Both the position numbers and the translations under genes were made by a program. Below are positions 15,083 to 23,915 of a DNA stretch of 64,000 nt, one piece after another (the first letter of the stretch is position 1; each line of letters starts with the position of its first letter). The DNA lies in the NCBI RefSeq assembly GCF_023008245.1, contig NZ_CP090145.1:2852001-2916000 (forward strand), in the 5' to 3' direction. The notes under the pieces are model-generated. The model was not told the origin of the DNA and did not search any database. It was given only the letters and a program-made list of their open reading frames with translations. Source of the stretch: Flavobacterium sediminilitoris (GTDB lineage Bacteria > Bacteroidota > Bacteroidia > Flavobacteriales > Flavobacteriaceae).

Positions 15083-15721
15083 TTATTCATAATCTGGAAT
15101 GTTTAGCCCCAATATTAAATTTCTATTGGCTGTCCAAATTCCAAATTCCATTTTTAGTTTTACGATTCCAGAACCACCTCTATTTTTATTCAATTGTTTT
15201 TTTTTTGCTGTTAGTTTAGGGTCACTTTCAAAAAAATAACTATCAATATAATAGGAAATAGTATTAGGTTCTTTCACATAAATATGAATATGTTCAGGTT
15301 CTTGAACTTTCGGATATGGCGCTGGTCTGAAGGTATAAAAAGTAAATTTTCCGTCTTTGCCTGTTTTTAACCACCCTCGATATTGTCCGTGAGTTTTTTC
15401 CCAACCAATAGGTTTTTCACTTGGTTGATAAACTCCATTTAGGTCAGTGTGATAAATGTATAGTATTACATTTTCTGCTGGTGTTTTTCCGTCTTTTTGA
15501 AATACAGTTCCTGTTATTTTTATTTTTGGCTCATTATTTTCAAAGCCTGGCAAAGTATCAGTTGATTTTGGTTTAATATTCAGCTCTTTAAAATCTAAAA
15601 CTGCTTCACAATCTTGACAAGGTCCTCCAACATTTCTTTCAATATTAGAGTTTGATTGCCCTTTACAGGAACAAACAAAAAAAGTCAATAATAACATTCC
15701 TAAGTATATTTTCATTCTCAA
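15083..15721 (-). CDS. Intradiol ring-cleavage dioxygenase-like lipoprotein (212 aa)
   Basis: It resembles protocatechuate 3,4-dioxygenase beta chains but is short and exported. Signal with lipobox near residue 19 (TFFVCSCKGQ). The carboxypeptidase-regulatory-like beta core (KITGTVFQKDGKTPAENVIL) leads into YIYHTDLNGVYQPSEK, GQYRGWLKTGKDGKFTFYTF, RPAPYPKVQEPEHIHIYVKE. The Tyr residues in GVYQP and QYRGW and the two His of EHIHIYV fit the Fe(III) ligands (two Tyr, two His). The cell-surface location and small size make the true substrate uncertain. It is the first block of the cassette-like array on this strand. Confidence 0.75.
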   Translation of the reverse strand: MRMKIYLGMLLLTFFVCSCKGQSNSNIERNVGGPCQDCEAVLDFKELNIKPKSTDTLPGFENNEPKIKITGTVFQKDGKTPAENVILYIYHTDLNGVYQPSEKPIGWEKTHGQYRGWLKTGKDGKFTFYTFRPAPYPKVQEPEHIHIYVKEPNTISYYIDSYFFESDPKLTAKKKQLNKNRGGSGIVKLKMEFGIWTANRNLILGLNIPDYE

Positions 15722-16212
15722 TGTTTTTCAAATGTTGCACAATCTGTTTATAGGTACTACATATATAGCATTTTTCATATTACAATTATCAACTAGATTT
15801 TCTATTTATCTTAAACTTTACAGAAGTCTTCTTAGAAGAATATTCTTTTGGTTTACTTCTAAATTCACATAGTGAATAAATTGTAATTGAAGGGCCTAGC
15901 TATTCTTTTCTACAAACTTAAACCATTCCTCACAAACACACAATACGTATAAATACGTACAAAAGACAATTCCATCTCTTTTTCAAAGATAATGCAGTGC
16001 TTTTTTAATTTTTTACGGAAAACAGTAAACAAGAAAAAAAATCAGGAGTGCTATGTTATGTACTCTCCATTTGTATCACTTCCCTCAAAGAGCGTTTTGT
16101 AGTTTCGTTGGCTATCCCTTTTAGCTTAAACCCAGAGTTTCTAATCCCTATTTGGGATTATTACACTTGTAGGTAATACATAATTAGGATTTGGCTCACT
16201 TTTATAATAAAA
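15722..16212. other. Spacer at the right end of the cassette-like array, no gene seen
   Basis: About 490 bp of AT-rich DNA. No coding frame, RNA gene or palindromic site like E1-E5 was recognised. A small repeat AATCCCTATTTGGGATT near 16150 is a weak hairpin. The region should hold the promoter of the dioxygenase gene and marks the edge of the array. Confidence 0.4.
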
Positions 16213-16259
16213 AGAGGTTGTCTTATAAAAACCTTTTAGGTTCTATAAAACAACCTCTA
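16213..16259 (-). terminator. Terminator of the secreted nuclease gene
   Basis: Stem AGAGGTTGT / ACAACCTCT with further pairing inside (TTATA/TATAA and AAACC/GGTT), about 50 bp past the stop at 16309. Confidence 0.65.
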
Positions 16260-16308
16260 TTAGAGTTGTTGTGTTACCAACAATATATCTTAAAACAGTT
16301 TATTACGA

Positions 16309-17859
16309 TTATTGAATAACAAGTACTTTAGTCGTGATGTTGTTTTCTTTATTTATTTTAACAAGATAAGTTCCTTTTGGAAACGTTGGAAAACGTTCTA
16401 CACTTACAATCTCTTTTTCAAGTATTTTTTGCCCCACTATTGAATAAATTTCTATGGTAAAATTGTTTTCGCCCTCTATTGTAAATGAACCGTTTGTAGG
16501 ATTTGGAAATATTTTGAAGTCATATTCTTTTGTTGTTATGGATAACGCTGTCTTATTTCCTAAGCCATTACAAGTGTCAATACTGTAAGTATCCCAATCA
16601 CTATTGCTAAATGATGTTTTAGGAGCTGTTGCTGTGCTTTTTCTTCTTAGGGTAATATCAGAAGCAAAGTTTGATGAACCTCCATTATAAGTGCCTATTA
16701 TATCAATTAATACTCCATTTTTAAATAATCCTATAGGATCATTACCATTATAAGCCATTTCAGTAGCACTAGTTGTTAGATTTGCATTTGAATAGCAACT
16801 TGAAGAAATGGCACTATTAACAATTACATATTTACCATTATTTGCGATAGTTCCACTCAAAGTTAATCCAGTACTCCAAGAACCAGAACCATTGGTTTGT
16901 TTTTTAATAGAATAGGAGGCTAAATTAATACTATTACCTGTTTCGTTCTTAATTTCAATCGCCTTATTGTTTGATGAACCTTCAATATATTCAGATAAAT
17001 ACAAGTCACTTTTTGTAGTGGTATTTCCTCCATCTGGATTGCTACCTCCAGAAGTTCCTCCCCAAATAGCATTTACGTAGCTTGGATTATCAATAAAGGG
17101 GTTTCTATTGTTTTGACGAGCATAAATGGCATTGTTTCGTTCAATTTCTCTTGCACTAACAGGATCTTGTGCATGCCATGCTAAAAGCATATTTAGGAAA
17201 GGAGTAGTAAAAACCTGTGTACTAGTATTATTAAACATATCGTAATTGTAATTTGCAACTGTATTTTGATAGCGTGTTGCAAAATAAAAATACATACGAG
17301 CTATATCTCCTTTAAAAGCATCTACAGGTTCAAAAACAGTCCCAGAATATCCAGAAACAGCACTTGTTCCTAATTTACTTCCATTTCTAGTTGTTATAGA
17401 TGCTGATGCAACATCTCCGTGAGGATAATTAGAGCGAATACCATTTACTTTTCCATCTGTAGGTGTTATAAAATGAGCATCTGCAACCATTGGAGAAGCA
17501 GAATTAAATACAGATTGAGGAATCATGTGTTCCCTATTATAACAATTCCCTTCTACAGAGTAAGTACCACATTGATTTGAACCATAAGTAAAATTATAAG
17601 GATCTCTTCCATTTTGAATTTCAGAGTATAAATCGAAAATAGTATTATCATTTTCGTTTTGATGATCCCTGTCAGATGTGCTATATGTAGTCCATAAACC
17701 ACTATATCCTCTATTGGTATGATTTTTAATTATATTGTAGAGTTGAGTTTTTAGTGTATAACCGCTACCAGTAGCAGCAGAATAATAACCATTTGGAGCT
17801 TGTGCGTAAGTAATACAGCTTGAGAGTATTACAAAAAATAATACGTTAATTTTTTTCAT
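16309..17859 (-). CDS. Secreted endonuclease I-family nuclease with lamin-tail domain and T9SS sorting tail (516 aa)
   Basis: Signal peptide MKKINVLFFVILSSCITYAQ. The endonuclease I domain (about residues 25-270) shows CYNREHMIPQSVFNSASPMV, then ADAHFITPTDGKVNGIRSNY and FEPVDAFKGDIARMYFYFAT: the RE-H motif carries the catalytic His, and Asn/Asp bind the metal. A lamin-tail domain follows (about 285-420; SDLYLSEYIEGSSNNKAIEI). The end is a type A T9SS sorting domain (FPNPTNGSFTIEGE, KGTYLVKI). It degrades extracellular DNA, probably for nutrient release (inference). It is transcribed alone, with a terminator behind it. Confidence 0.9.
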   Translation of the reverse strand: MKKINVLFFVILSSCITYAQAPNGYYSAATGSGYTLKTQLYNIIKNHTNRGYSGLWTTYSTSDRDHQNENDNTIFDLYSEIQNGRDPYNFTYGSNQCGTYSVEGNCYNREHMIPQSVFNSASPMVADAHFITPTDGKVNGIRSNYPHGDVASASITTRNGSKLGTSAVSGYSGTVFEPVDAFKGDIARMYFYFATRYQNTVANYNYDMFNNTSTQVFTTPFLNMLLAWHAQDPVSAREIERNNAIYARQNNRNPFIDNPSYVNAIWGGTSGGSNPDGGNTTTKSDLYLSEYIEGSSNNKAIEIKNETGNSINLASYSIKKQTNGSGSWSTGLTLSGTIANNGKYVIVNSAISSSCYSNANLTTSATEMAYNGNDPIGLFKNGVLIDIIGTYNGGSSNFASDITLRRKSTATAPKTSFSNSDWDTYSIDTCNGLGNKTALSITTKEYDFKIFPNPTNGSFTIEGENNFTIEIYSIVGQKILEKEIVSVERFPTFPKGTYLVKINKENNITTKVLVIQ

Positions 17860-17963
17860 AATAGTGTGTTTTGGTTTTTAGTAAAATTAAACACAAAAAT
17901 TAAATTTAAAATTAACGTATTATTAATTTATTAACATTTTTGTTAAGAATTTTTAAATAAAAG

Positions 17964-18614
17964 TTATTTTCTTCTTTTTAATAAGATTTCCATCGTTTTA
18001 TATTCAACATTATCATAACCAGTATCATATATTTCTAATCTATGTGTGTCATTGTCAATATAAGTAATTACTTCTCTCATCACTTTCATTTTTTTTGTTA
18101 CAGGGTCAATGCTTTGTCCTTCCATTTTTAAAACATTAGACTCCTTATCTAATTTTCCCCTCATAGTAGTAATACCAGAACTCATATTGTCTATCCAAGT
18201 AGAAATGTATTCTTGTGATGCATTATCAAAAGACATCGTTCCTCTTCCTTCAAATGGCATACCCATAAAATCTCCTTTATGAATCATTTCCTGATGCAAT
18301 CCATTAAGAATCATTCTATATTCGGCTGTTGCTTTCGTGGTTTCTGGTTGTGCGTCTGCACTCATCCACATAGTTAATTCTTCATCCCAAATCCCATTAT
18401 CCTTAGCTAAGTTTGTATGCATATCTGAAGGAGTCATATAATCCATCCATGCTTTATTTATTGTAGCAGAATCAGGAATTGAAACAGGTTCTTCAATTGC
18501 AATTTCTGTAGTATCAATGACTTCTTTAGTTACTTCAGGTTCAGGAGTTTCAACTTTTTTACAAGAAACAATACTTATTGAAACCAATAAGAGAGGTAGT
18601 GCTAATTTTTTCAT
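17964..18614 (-). CDS. DUF1579-family lipoprotein (216 aa)
   Basis: Signal MKKLALPLLLVSISIVSCKK with Cys18 lipidated, then an acidic, Pro/Thr/Glu-rich linker (about 20-50). The remaining part has the DUF1579 pattern: an early GIWDEELTMWMSADAQPETT, then EYRMILNGLHQEMIHKGDFM, FEGRGTMSFDNASQEYISTW, then MRGKLDKESNVLKMEG. This is a lipocalin-like beta fold of unknown ligand. It sits between two exported-protein genes on the same strand with short spacers. Confidence 0.8.
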   Translation of the reverse strand: MKKLALPLLLVSISIVSCKKVETPEPEVTKEVIDTTEIAIEEPVSIPDSATINKAWMDYMTPSDMHTNLAKDNGIWDEELTMWMSADAQPETTKATAEYRMILNGLHQEMIHKGDFMGMPFEGRGTMSFDNASQEYISTWIDNMSSGITTMRGKLDKESNVLKMEGQSIDPVTKKMKVMREVITYIDNDTHRLEIYDTGYDNVEYKTMEILLKRRK

Positions 18615-18648
18615 AATTAAAAGTTTTTAGAATTTGTTTAATCTTTGT

Positions 18649-20205
18649 TTAATCAAAGATAGTAAAATTATAAGCACCAATATCAGTAGGGTTTATTCTT
18701 GGATATCCTAGAATATCATTTGTTCCAGATGAGAAATTAAAATCTGCACTTCCTTTTGCAGCCGAATTTTCACCTATATATAATTGATTATCATTTGGGT
18801 TTTTAAAATCCGGTTTATTCGTGTTTGAATTTGTAGCAATTAGACAATTTGTGTATTTACTTCCTGTAAATTGATATTCTGGATGCGATGAAAACTGATT
18901 ACTAAAATCATTAAATTTTATTAAACAATTATTAAACTGATAATTAAAATTAGAGTCACTTCCTTCTTTTTTTAATGAGATAGAATAGTTGGTAGAACTG
19001 TAAATAAGACAATTGTTGAAATTAGCCTGTGTTAAAGCATAAATAGGATTACCATCATAATCATCAATTACGATAGCAGTTTGATTTGGAGTAGGCCAAT
19101 AGTTAGCAAAAGTACAATGAGTAAAATCATAGTTTCCTCCAAATGTACAAGCTAAACTAGACTGTCCAGAATTATTGATGACTATGTTTGAACCTGTAAT
19201 ATTACCTGTTCTGGCTAAAATTCCGACGTTACTAGAATTGTATATTTGAACATTGTTCATGGTTAGTGTTGGAATGTTTGTTTCATCATTTCCTGTTACT
19301 AAAAAGCCTACAGTTGCATTTTTTAAGGTTAAATTAGTAATAGTATTATTAACACTTCCTTTAGTTAACCATATCGTTCCCCATTGCCCAGGTATTTCTG
19401 AAAAATTAGGTTCTAAACGATCTCCTTCAAAAATAACTTCATTTTCTAAATCATCAGTATTTGAAAGGGTTCCATTAACTTGTAAAGATGCGTTATTTGC
19501 AACTATTAACCCTGATTCGGCATGAAAATGTACTCTTGCTCCAGCATCTACAATAAGCGTTTTATTTGAAGGAACAACTGCATAACCATATATTACATAA
19601 GGTTTCAAATTGGTCATGTGCAATTCATTTCCGTTAATCGGATCCGTCTCGTCGAGTACAGTTCCTCTAATTTCAATAGGATTTCCATCGTTATCTATTC
19701 CTAAATTTATTGTTTCATAAGTAAAACTCTCATCAGGATTTTGTGTTCTTTGAGGATATATGAAATAAGCATCTTGAATTAATGTTACTAATTCTACTTC
19801 TTGAGTTTGGCTACCTTCACCAAATAAAATAGTATCAGTATATAAAAAATCAGTTGGATCTGTGTCTATGACATCAGCAGTAACTTCAATAAAAATATAC
19901 ATACTATCTTTGGCTAACATTTCAACACCTTCAAATACTTTTCCAGGAACACCATCTACCATTAATCGATATTTTGAATTATTTCCATTGCCTAATTGTA
20001 TTTTTGGAATCGAAATATTCTTATTACTTTTATTATAAACCTTTAAAGTGTATGTACTTGAACCAATATTTGTGAAAACAGTATCTAAATACACAGTATC
20101 TTTTGAAAAAGCTAAATTTCCAGTACTCGATTCAAAGTCAAAATCATTTCTACAAGAATAGAAAACAGTAAATAATAAGATGAATATATAAAAGTAATTT
20201 TTCAT
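18649..20205 (-). CDS. Lipoprotein with parallel beta-helix repeats (518 aa)
   Basis: Signal ending in the lipobox VFYSCRN. Residues about 30-215 carry two beta-sandwich-like blocks (SKDTVYLDTVFTNIGSSTYT). From about 215 to 480 the sequence is a run of short coils (HFHAESGLIVANNASLQVNG, TNLTLKNATVGFLVTGNDET, NVQIYNSSNVGILARTG, NFNNCLIYSSTNYSISLKKE) typical of right-handed beta-helix folds. The end matches a usual close (RINPTDIGAYNF). No catalytic residues for a polysaccharide lyase can be picked out, so surface binding is as likely as catalysis. It is likely co-transcribed with the DUF1579 gene (34-bp gap). Confidence 0.8.
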   Translation of the reverse strand: MKNYFYIFILLFTVFYSCRNDFDFESSTGNLAFSKDTVYLDTVFTNIGSSTYTLKVYNKSNKNISIPKIQLGNGNNSKYRLMVDGVPGKVFEGVEMLAKDSMYIFIEVTADVIDTDPTDFLYTDTILFGEGSQTQEVELVTLIQDAYFIYPQRTQNPDESFTYETINLGIDNDGNPIEIRGTVLDETDPINGNELHMTNLKPYVIYGYAVVPSNKTLIVDAGARVHFHAESGLIVANNASLQVNGTLSNTDDLENEVIFEGDRLEPNFSEIPGQWGTIWLTKGSVNNTITNLTLKNATVGFLVTGNDETNIPTLTMNNVQIYNSSNVGILARTGNITGSNIVINNSGQSSLACTFGGNYDFTHCTFANYWPTPNQTAIVIDDYDGNPIYALTQANFNNCLIYSSTNYSISLKKEGSDSNFNYQFNNCLIKFNDFSNQFSSHPEYQFTGSKYTNCLIATNSNTNKPDFKNPNDNQLYIGENSAAKGSADFNFSSGTNDILGYPRINPTDIGAYNFTIFD

Positions 20206-20335
20206 TAGATTTCTTAGATTAGCAATTTTGATTTGTAAATGTAATTATTTTTTTAAAAGTATAACGTAGTATATATTGATTTGTTATATGTGATTTTAGT
20301 TAGTAAGAATTTGTATTTTTGTGAAAAAGAAGATA

Positions 20336-20755
20336 ATGTTTAATAGAGAAAAAATATTGGAAGTTTGTGAAAAAATGTCTCAAAATACATTAATGCAAAC
20401 TTTAGAAATTGAATATATAGATGCTGGAGAAGATTTTTTAACAGCAAAAATGCCAGTAAATCCAAGAGTACATCAACCTATGGGATTACTTCATGGAGGA
20501 GCAAGTGTAGCTCTTGCAGAAAGTGTAGGTAGTGCTGCTTCAGTGATGTTTATTGATTCAGCAACACAAGAAGTTAGAGGTATTGAAATAAGCGCAAATC
20601 ATTTAAAAAGTAAAAAAGAAGGAACTGTTTTTGCAACAGCTAAAATTATCCATAAAGGAAGAAGTATTCATTTGTGGGAAATTAAAATTACGGATGAAGA
20701 AGGTAGTTTAATTTCACTTTGTAAATTAACCAATATGGTTTTGTCAAGAAAATAA
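20336..20755 (+). CDS. menI: Hotdog-fold thioesterase, probable DHNA-CoA thioesterase (139 aa)
   Basis: The PaaI-like hotdog domain spans almost the whole chain: MPVNPRVHQPMGLLHGGASV, ALAESVGSAASVMF, with the H-G-G and the catalytic Glu/Asp of the helix. The ATG at 20336 (MFNREKIL) is preferred over the GTG at 20321. Its neighbour five bases downstream is isochorismate synthase, so a role in menaquinone synthesis (hydrolysis of 1,4-dihydroxy-2-naphthoyl-CoA) is likely. The operon continues into bshB1. Confidence 0.85.
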   Translation: MFNREKILEVCEKMSQNTLMQTLEIEYIDAGEDFLTAKMPVNPRVHQPMGLLHGGASVALAESVGSAASVMFIDSATQEVRGIEISANHLKSKKEGTVFATAKIIHKGRSIHLWEIKITDEEGSLISLCKLTNMVLSRK

Positions 20756-20760
20756 TTATA

Positions 20761-21792
20761 ATGCAGAGGATTTTATACGAAGCGAAAACGCAAATTAAAA
20801 AAGAATTACCTTTTGTTTTATATGCAAATCCTAATTCTAATAAATTAAATGCTTATTTTCAAAAAAATGATGAATTAGAAGTTTTTAAAGGACAATCTGG
20901 ATTTGTTTTTGCTCCATTTTCTAATACTGAATCATACATTATTAGTCTTAGCAATAGTAATTTTCTTTCGGAATCTATTGAAGAAATTGAAATTGAAAAT
21001 ATCTTACTTGATATAAGTATTGATCAAAAAGCTAAAAAAAACTTTGAAGATTTAGTTAATAAAGGAATTGTAGAAATTAATAATAATCTTTTTGAAAAAG
21101 TAGTTTTATCAAGAAAAGTAGTAGTTCCTGTAAAAATGGATTTTGAAGCTACTTTTTTAAGATTATTACAGAGCTATAACACTGCTTTTAGGTATCTTTT
21201 TTATCATCCAAAAATTGGAATGTGGATGGGAGCAACACCAGAACAATTACTTAAAGTAGAAGGGGACAAGATAAGTACAGTTGCATTAGCAGGAACACAG
21301 TTGTACAAAGATTCATTAATATGGGAAGAAAAAGAATTGCAAGAACAACAATTTGTGAGCGATTTTATTATTCATGAAATTACACCTTTTGTAAAGAATA
21401 TTACAATTTCCGAACCTTTTACGGCAAAAGCAGGAACACTAGCACATATTAAAACAACGATAAGTGCTTATTTAAAAGAAAAAGAATCTGCGAATAAATT
21501 ATTATTTCAAATACACCCAACACCAGCAGTATGCGGATTACCTAAAAAAGAAGCAATGGCTTTTGTGTTGCAAAATGAAGGATATGATAGAAAATTTTAC
21601 TCTGGTTTTTTAGGAGAGTGGAATATTAAGGATGAATCCAATTTGTTTGTTAATTTAAGATGTATGGAAGTTGAAGAAGAGAAAATTAACCTATATGTAG
21701 GATGTGGAATTACAAAAGATAGTAATCCAGAAAAAGAATTTTTTGAAACAGAAAATAAATTAGTTACAATGCTAAAAATAATAAAAGTATAA
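20761..21792 (+). CDS. menF: Isochorismate synthase / chorismate-binding enzyme (343 aa)
   Basis: The chorismate-utilising domain fills residues about 95-340: FEKVVLSRKVVVPVK, MGATPEQLLKVEGDKISTVA, LAGTQLYKDS, QFVSDFIIHEITPFV, LFQIHPTPAVCGLPKKEAMA, FYSGFLGEWNIKDESNLFVN, LYVGCGITKDSNPEKEF. The HPTPAVCG and GCGI blocks bind Mg and chorismate. It converts chorismate to isochorismate for menaquinone, given the neighbouring thioesterase; a siderophore role is not supported because no other siderophore gene is near. The length fits. Confidence 0.88.
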   Translation: MQRILYEAKTQIKKELPFVLYANPNSNKLNAYFQKNDELEVFKGQSGFVFAPFSNTESYIISLSNSNFLSESIEEIEIENILLDISIDQKAKKNFEDLVNKGIVEINNNLFEKVVLSRKVVVPVKMDFEATFLRLLQSYNTAFRYLFYHPKIGMWMGATPEQLLKVEGDKISTVALAGTQLYKDSLIWEEKELQEQQFVSDFIIHEITPFVKNITISEPFTAKAGTLAHIKTTISAYLKEKESANKLLFQIHPTPAVCGLPKKEAMAFVLQNEGYDRKFYSGFLGEWNIKDESNLFVNLRCMEVEEEKINLYVGCGITKDSNPEKEFFETENKLVTMLKIIKV

Positions 21793-21793
21793 C

Positions 21794-22513
21794 ATGAAAA
21801 TAGATATTTTAGCTTTTGGAGCCCATCCAGACGACGTTGAATTAGGTTGTTCAGGTACTATTGCAAAAGAAGTTTCTTTAGGTAAAAAAGTAGGAATTAT
21901 AGATTTAACTAGAGGAGAACTTGGCACTAGAGGTTCGGCCGAAATTAGAGACGAAGAAGCAGCAGCAGCAGCAAAAATACTAGGCGTTACAATAAGAGAA
22001 AATTTGAAATTTAGAGATGGCTTTTTTGTTAATGATGAAAAACATCAATTAGAAGTTATAAAAAAAATACGAAAATATAAACCAGAAATTGTATTGTGTA
22101 ATGCAATTGAAGATCGTCATATAGACCATGGTAAAGGAAGTAAATTAGTAAGTGATGCTTGTTTTCTTTCTGGCTTACCGAAAATTGAAACTATAGATGA
22201 AGAAGGTAATAAACAGGAATCTTGGAGACCAAAGCGAGTATATCATTATATACAATGGCAAAATATTGAACCAGACTTTGTTTTTGATATCTCAGGATTT
22301 ATGGATAAGAAGATGGATTCGGTTTTAGCCTATAGTTCACAATTCTATGATCCAAAATCTAATGAACCAATTACTCCAATTACATCTAAAAACTTCTTAG
22401 ATAGTATAAAATATCGCGCACAAGACCTTGGAAGATTAGTAGGAGTAGATTGCGCTGAAGGATTTACTGTAGAAAGGTATTTGGCAATCAATAGTTTAGA
22501 AAATTTAATATAA
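21794..22513 (+). CDS. bshB1: Bacillithiol biosynthesis deacetylase BshB1 (239 aa)
   Basis: A LmbE-like zinc deacetylase that removes the acetyl group from GlcNAc-malate to give GlcN-malate on the way to bacillithiol. Signature residues: the zinc motif AHPDDVELG near the start, LTRGELGTRGSAEIRDEEAA, and CNAIEDRHIDHGKGSKLV with the second zinc His. The C-terminal DLGRLVGVDCAEGFTVERYL matches BshB1 closely. It begins one base after the stop of menF, so the genes share an mRNA. The product shows the organism uses bacillithiol. Confidence 0.93.
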   Translation: MKIDILAFGAHPDDVELGCSGTIAKEVSLGKKVGIIDLTRGELGTRGSAEIRDEEAAAAAKILGVTIRENLKFRDGFFVNDEKHQLEVIKKIRKYKPEIVLCNAIEDRHIDHGKGSKLVSDACFLSGLPKIETIDEEGNKQESWRPKRVYHYIQWQNIEPDFVFDISGFMDKKMDSVLAYSSQFYDPKSNEPITPITSKNFLDSIKYRAQDLGRLVGVDCAEGFTVERYLAINSLENLI

Positions 22514-22529
22514 TTTTTTTATTTTTTAT

Positions 22530-22559
22530 TTGCAGAATCAAAGTTTTGCTGTATATTTG
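22530..22559 (+). promoter_or_regulatory. tRNA-His promoter, Bacteroidota consensus
   Basis: TTG (22530-22532), 19 bases, TATATTTG (22552-22559). A full match to TTG-N19-TANNTTTG, 16 bp before the tRNA. Confidence 0.75.
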
Positions 22560-22575
22560 CACTCGTTAAACAAAT

Positions 22576-22651
22576 GGTGATTGTAGCTCAGTTGGTTAGA
22601 GCATCGGTTTGTGGTACCGAGGGTCGTGGGTTCGAGCCCCATCATTCACCC
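22576..22651 (+). tRNA. tRNA-His (anticodon GTG)
   Basis: Cloverleaf with D arm TAGCTCAGTTGGTTAGAGCA, anticodon arm TCGGT TTGTGGT ACCGA (anticodon GTG) and T arm GTGGG TTCGAGC CCCAT. The acceptor is 8 bp, GGTGATTG / CATTCACC, with the extra 5' G pairing with C as is typical for histidine tRNA; one T-T mismatch is present. The 3' CCA is not encoded. Confidence 0.93.
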
Positions 22652-22657
22652 TAAAAT

Positions 22658-22690
22658 AAAAAAGTGTTGAAGTAATTCAACACTTTTTTT
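22658..22690. terminator. Two-way terminator between tRNA-His and the TauE/SafE gene
   Basis: Stem with GTGTTGAA / TTCAACAC, loop GTAA, flanked by A run and T run, so it works in both directions. Confidence 0.85.
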
Positions 22691-23423
22691 AGTTTATAGC
22701 AATTTGAATTACCATTATAATTCCAATGAATAAGATTAAAACCAAAGAAGTTTGTTTGAATCGTTCTTGTGGTATAAACTGTAAAATGTATTTTCCAATA
22801 TAAGTACCAATTAATCCAATTATTAGTAAAAAGGGAACATAGATTAAATCGTGTTGGTGTATAAATCCGTTTTTGAAATAAACAATAGTACGTGTAAAAT
22901 CAATAGCAAAATCGATAGCTGCAGAAGTAGCAATAAAAACGGTTTTTTCTAAATTAAAAGCTGCCATTGTAATACCTCTAATAGCTCCACCAGTTCCTAA
23001 TAAGCCTGCTGTAAAACCAGATAAAACTCCACCTGTAATAGATTGCTTTGGTCCAGGTTTAATAACCAATTCTTTTTTTATTAGAAATAACAAACTAAAA
23101 CCTATTAAGAAAATAGCTAAAATGATTTTTAAAACATAAGAATCCAAATAGTTAGATAATATACCTCCAAGAATAACAAAAAGAACAGAAGGAACACCTA
23201 TATATAACAATAATTTTTTATCCAATCCTTTTCGGAAAAGTGCAATTTTACTTAAATTACTAGATAAATGAAAAATAGCAGTTAAGCCTAATACCGTTTG
23301 AAAATCGAAGAAAAAACTGGAAATAGGAACAAAGAATACAGAAGAACCAAAACCACCAATTGTTCCGATAACTTCTGCTATTAGTGCAAAAAATAAAAAG
23401 AGATAATTGATTCTTTCAAACAT
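22689..23423 (-). CDS. Sulfite exporter TauE/SafE family permease (244 aa)
   Basis: About eight hydrophobic segments span the chain (LFLFFALIAEVIGTIGGFGS at the start, AIFLIGFSLLFLI, LLIIGLIGTYIGKYILQF). The family motif GGFGSSVFFVP near residue 24 and its inverted repeat GFTAGLLGTGGAIRGITMAA near 135 are present. These proteins export sulfonates, sulfite or other organic anions; the substrate here cannot be told. A lone gene between two terminators. Confidence 0.85.
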   Translation of the reverse strand: MFERINYLFLFFALIAEVIGTIGGFGSSVFFVPISSFFFDFQTVLGLTAIFHLSSNLSKIALFRKGLDKKLLLYIGVPSVLFVILGGILSNYLDSYVLKIILAIFLIGFSLLFLIKKELVIKPGPKQSITGGVLSGFTAGLLGTGGAIRGITMAAFNLEKTVFIATSAAIDFAIDFTRTIVYFKNGFIHQHDLIYVPFLLIIGLIGTYIGKYILQFIPQERFKQTSLVLILFIGIIMVIQIAIN

Positions 23424-23452
23424 AGATTCTTTTTTTTCAAATATAAATAAAA

Positions 23453-23477
23453 AAAACTCCTGAACATCAGGAGTTTT
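23453..23477 (-). terminator. Terminator of the pyrE-SRPBCC operon
   Basis: Perfect 11-bp stem AAAACTCCTGA / TCAGGAGTTTT with loop ACA, followed by a T run on the minus strand, 25 bp past the stop at 23502. Confidence 0.85.
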
Positions 23478-23501
23478 ATAAATGTATTTTCTAATGCAAA
23501 A

Positions 23502-23894
23502 TTATAATTTATGCATATTTTGAGATAAAGTCTCAATGAATTTACTAATAGGTCCTTTAATCATCATTGCCATCATAGGGTTAAACTGACCTTCAAAAAG
23601 AAGCTGTACTTCACTTTTATTCTCTTCTAAAGAAATAATATTACCAGTTAAAGTAAAAGGTAACTTATCACTTGCAGCACCTAAAACTACTTTTGAATTT
23701 GGAGTTTGTTCTTTCATTTTTAATTTTATCTCTGGCATACCTTTTAGACCAAAAATGAAAGCATCTTCACCTAATACTTCAAATTTTGAAATAGTATCAG
23801 GCATTAACTTTTCAAAATTTTTAACATCAGTTAAAGCAGTGAATAAATATTCAGAAGATTTATCAACGGTTACTTTTGGGCTTTCTAAATTCAT
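23502..23894 (-). CDS. SRPBCC (START-like) family protein (130 aa)
   Basis: Short polyketide-cyclase/START-like fold: SPKVTVDKSSEYLFTALTDV, KNFEKLMPDTISKFEVLGED, VQLLFEGQFNPMMAMMIKGP, ISKFIETLSQNMHKL with the long C-terminal helix. The hydrophobic cavity implies ligand binding; the ligand is unknown. It follows pyrE 21 bp downstream, an arrangement I recall in other Flavobacteria, though no functional link is known. Confidence 0.75.
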   Translation of the reverse strand: MNLESPKVTVDKSSEYLFTALTDVKNFEKLMPDTISKFEVLGEDAFIFGLKGMPEIKLKMKEQTPNSKVVLGAASDKLPFTLTGNIISLEENKSEVQLLFEGQFNPMMAMMIKGPISKFIETLSQNMHKL

Positions 23895-23915
23895 TTTATA
23901 GTTATATTTTATATA

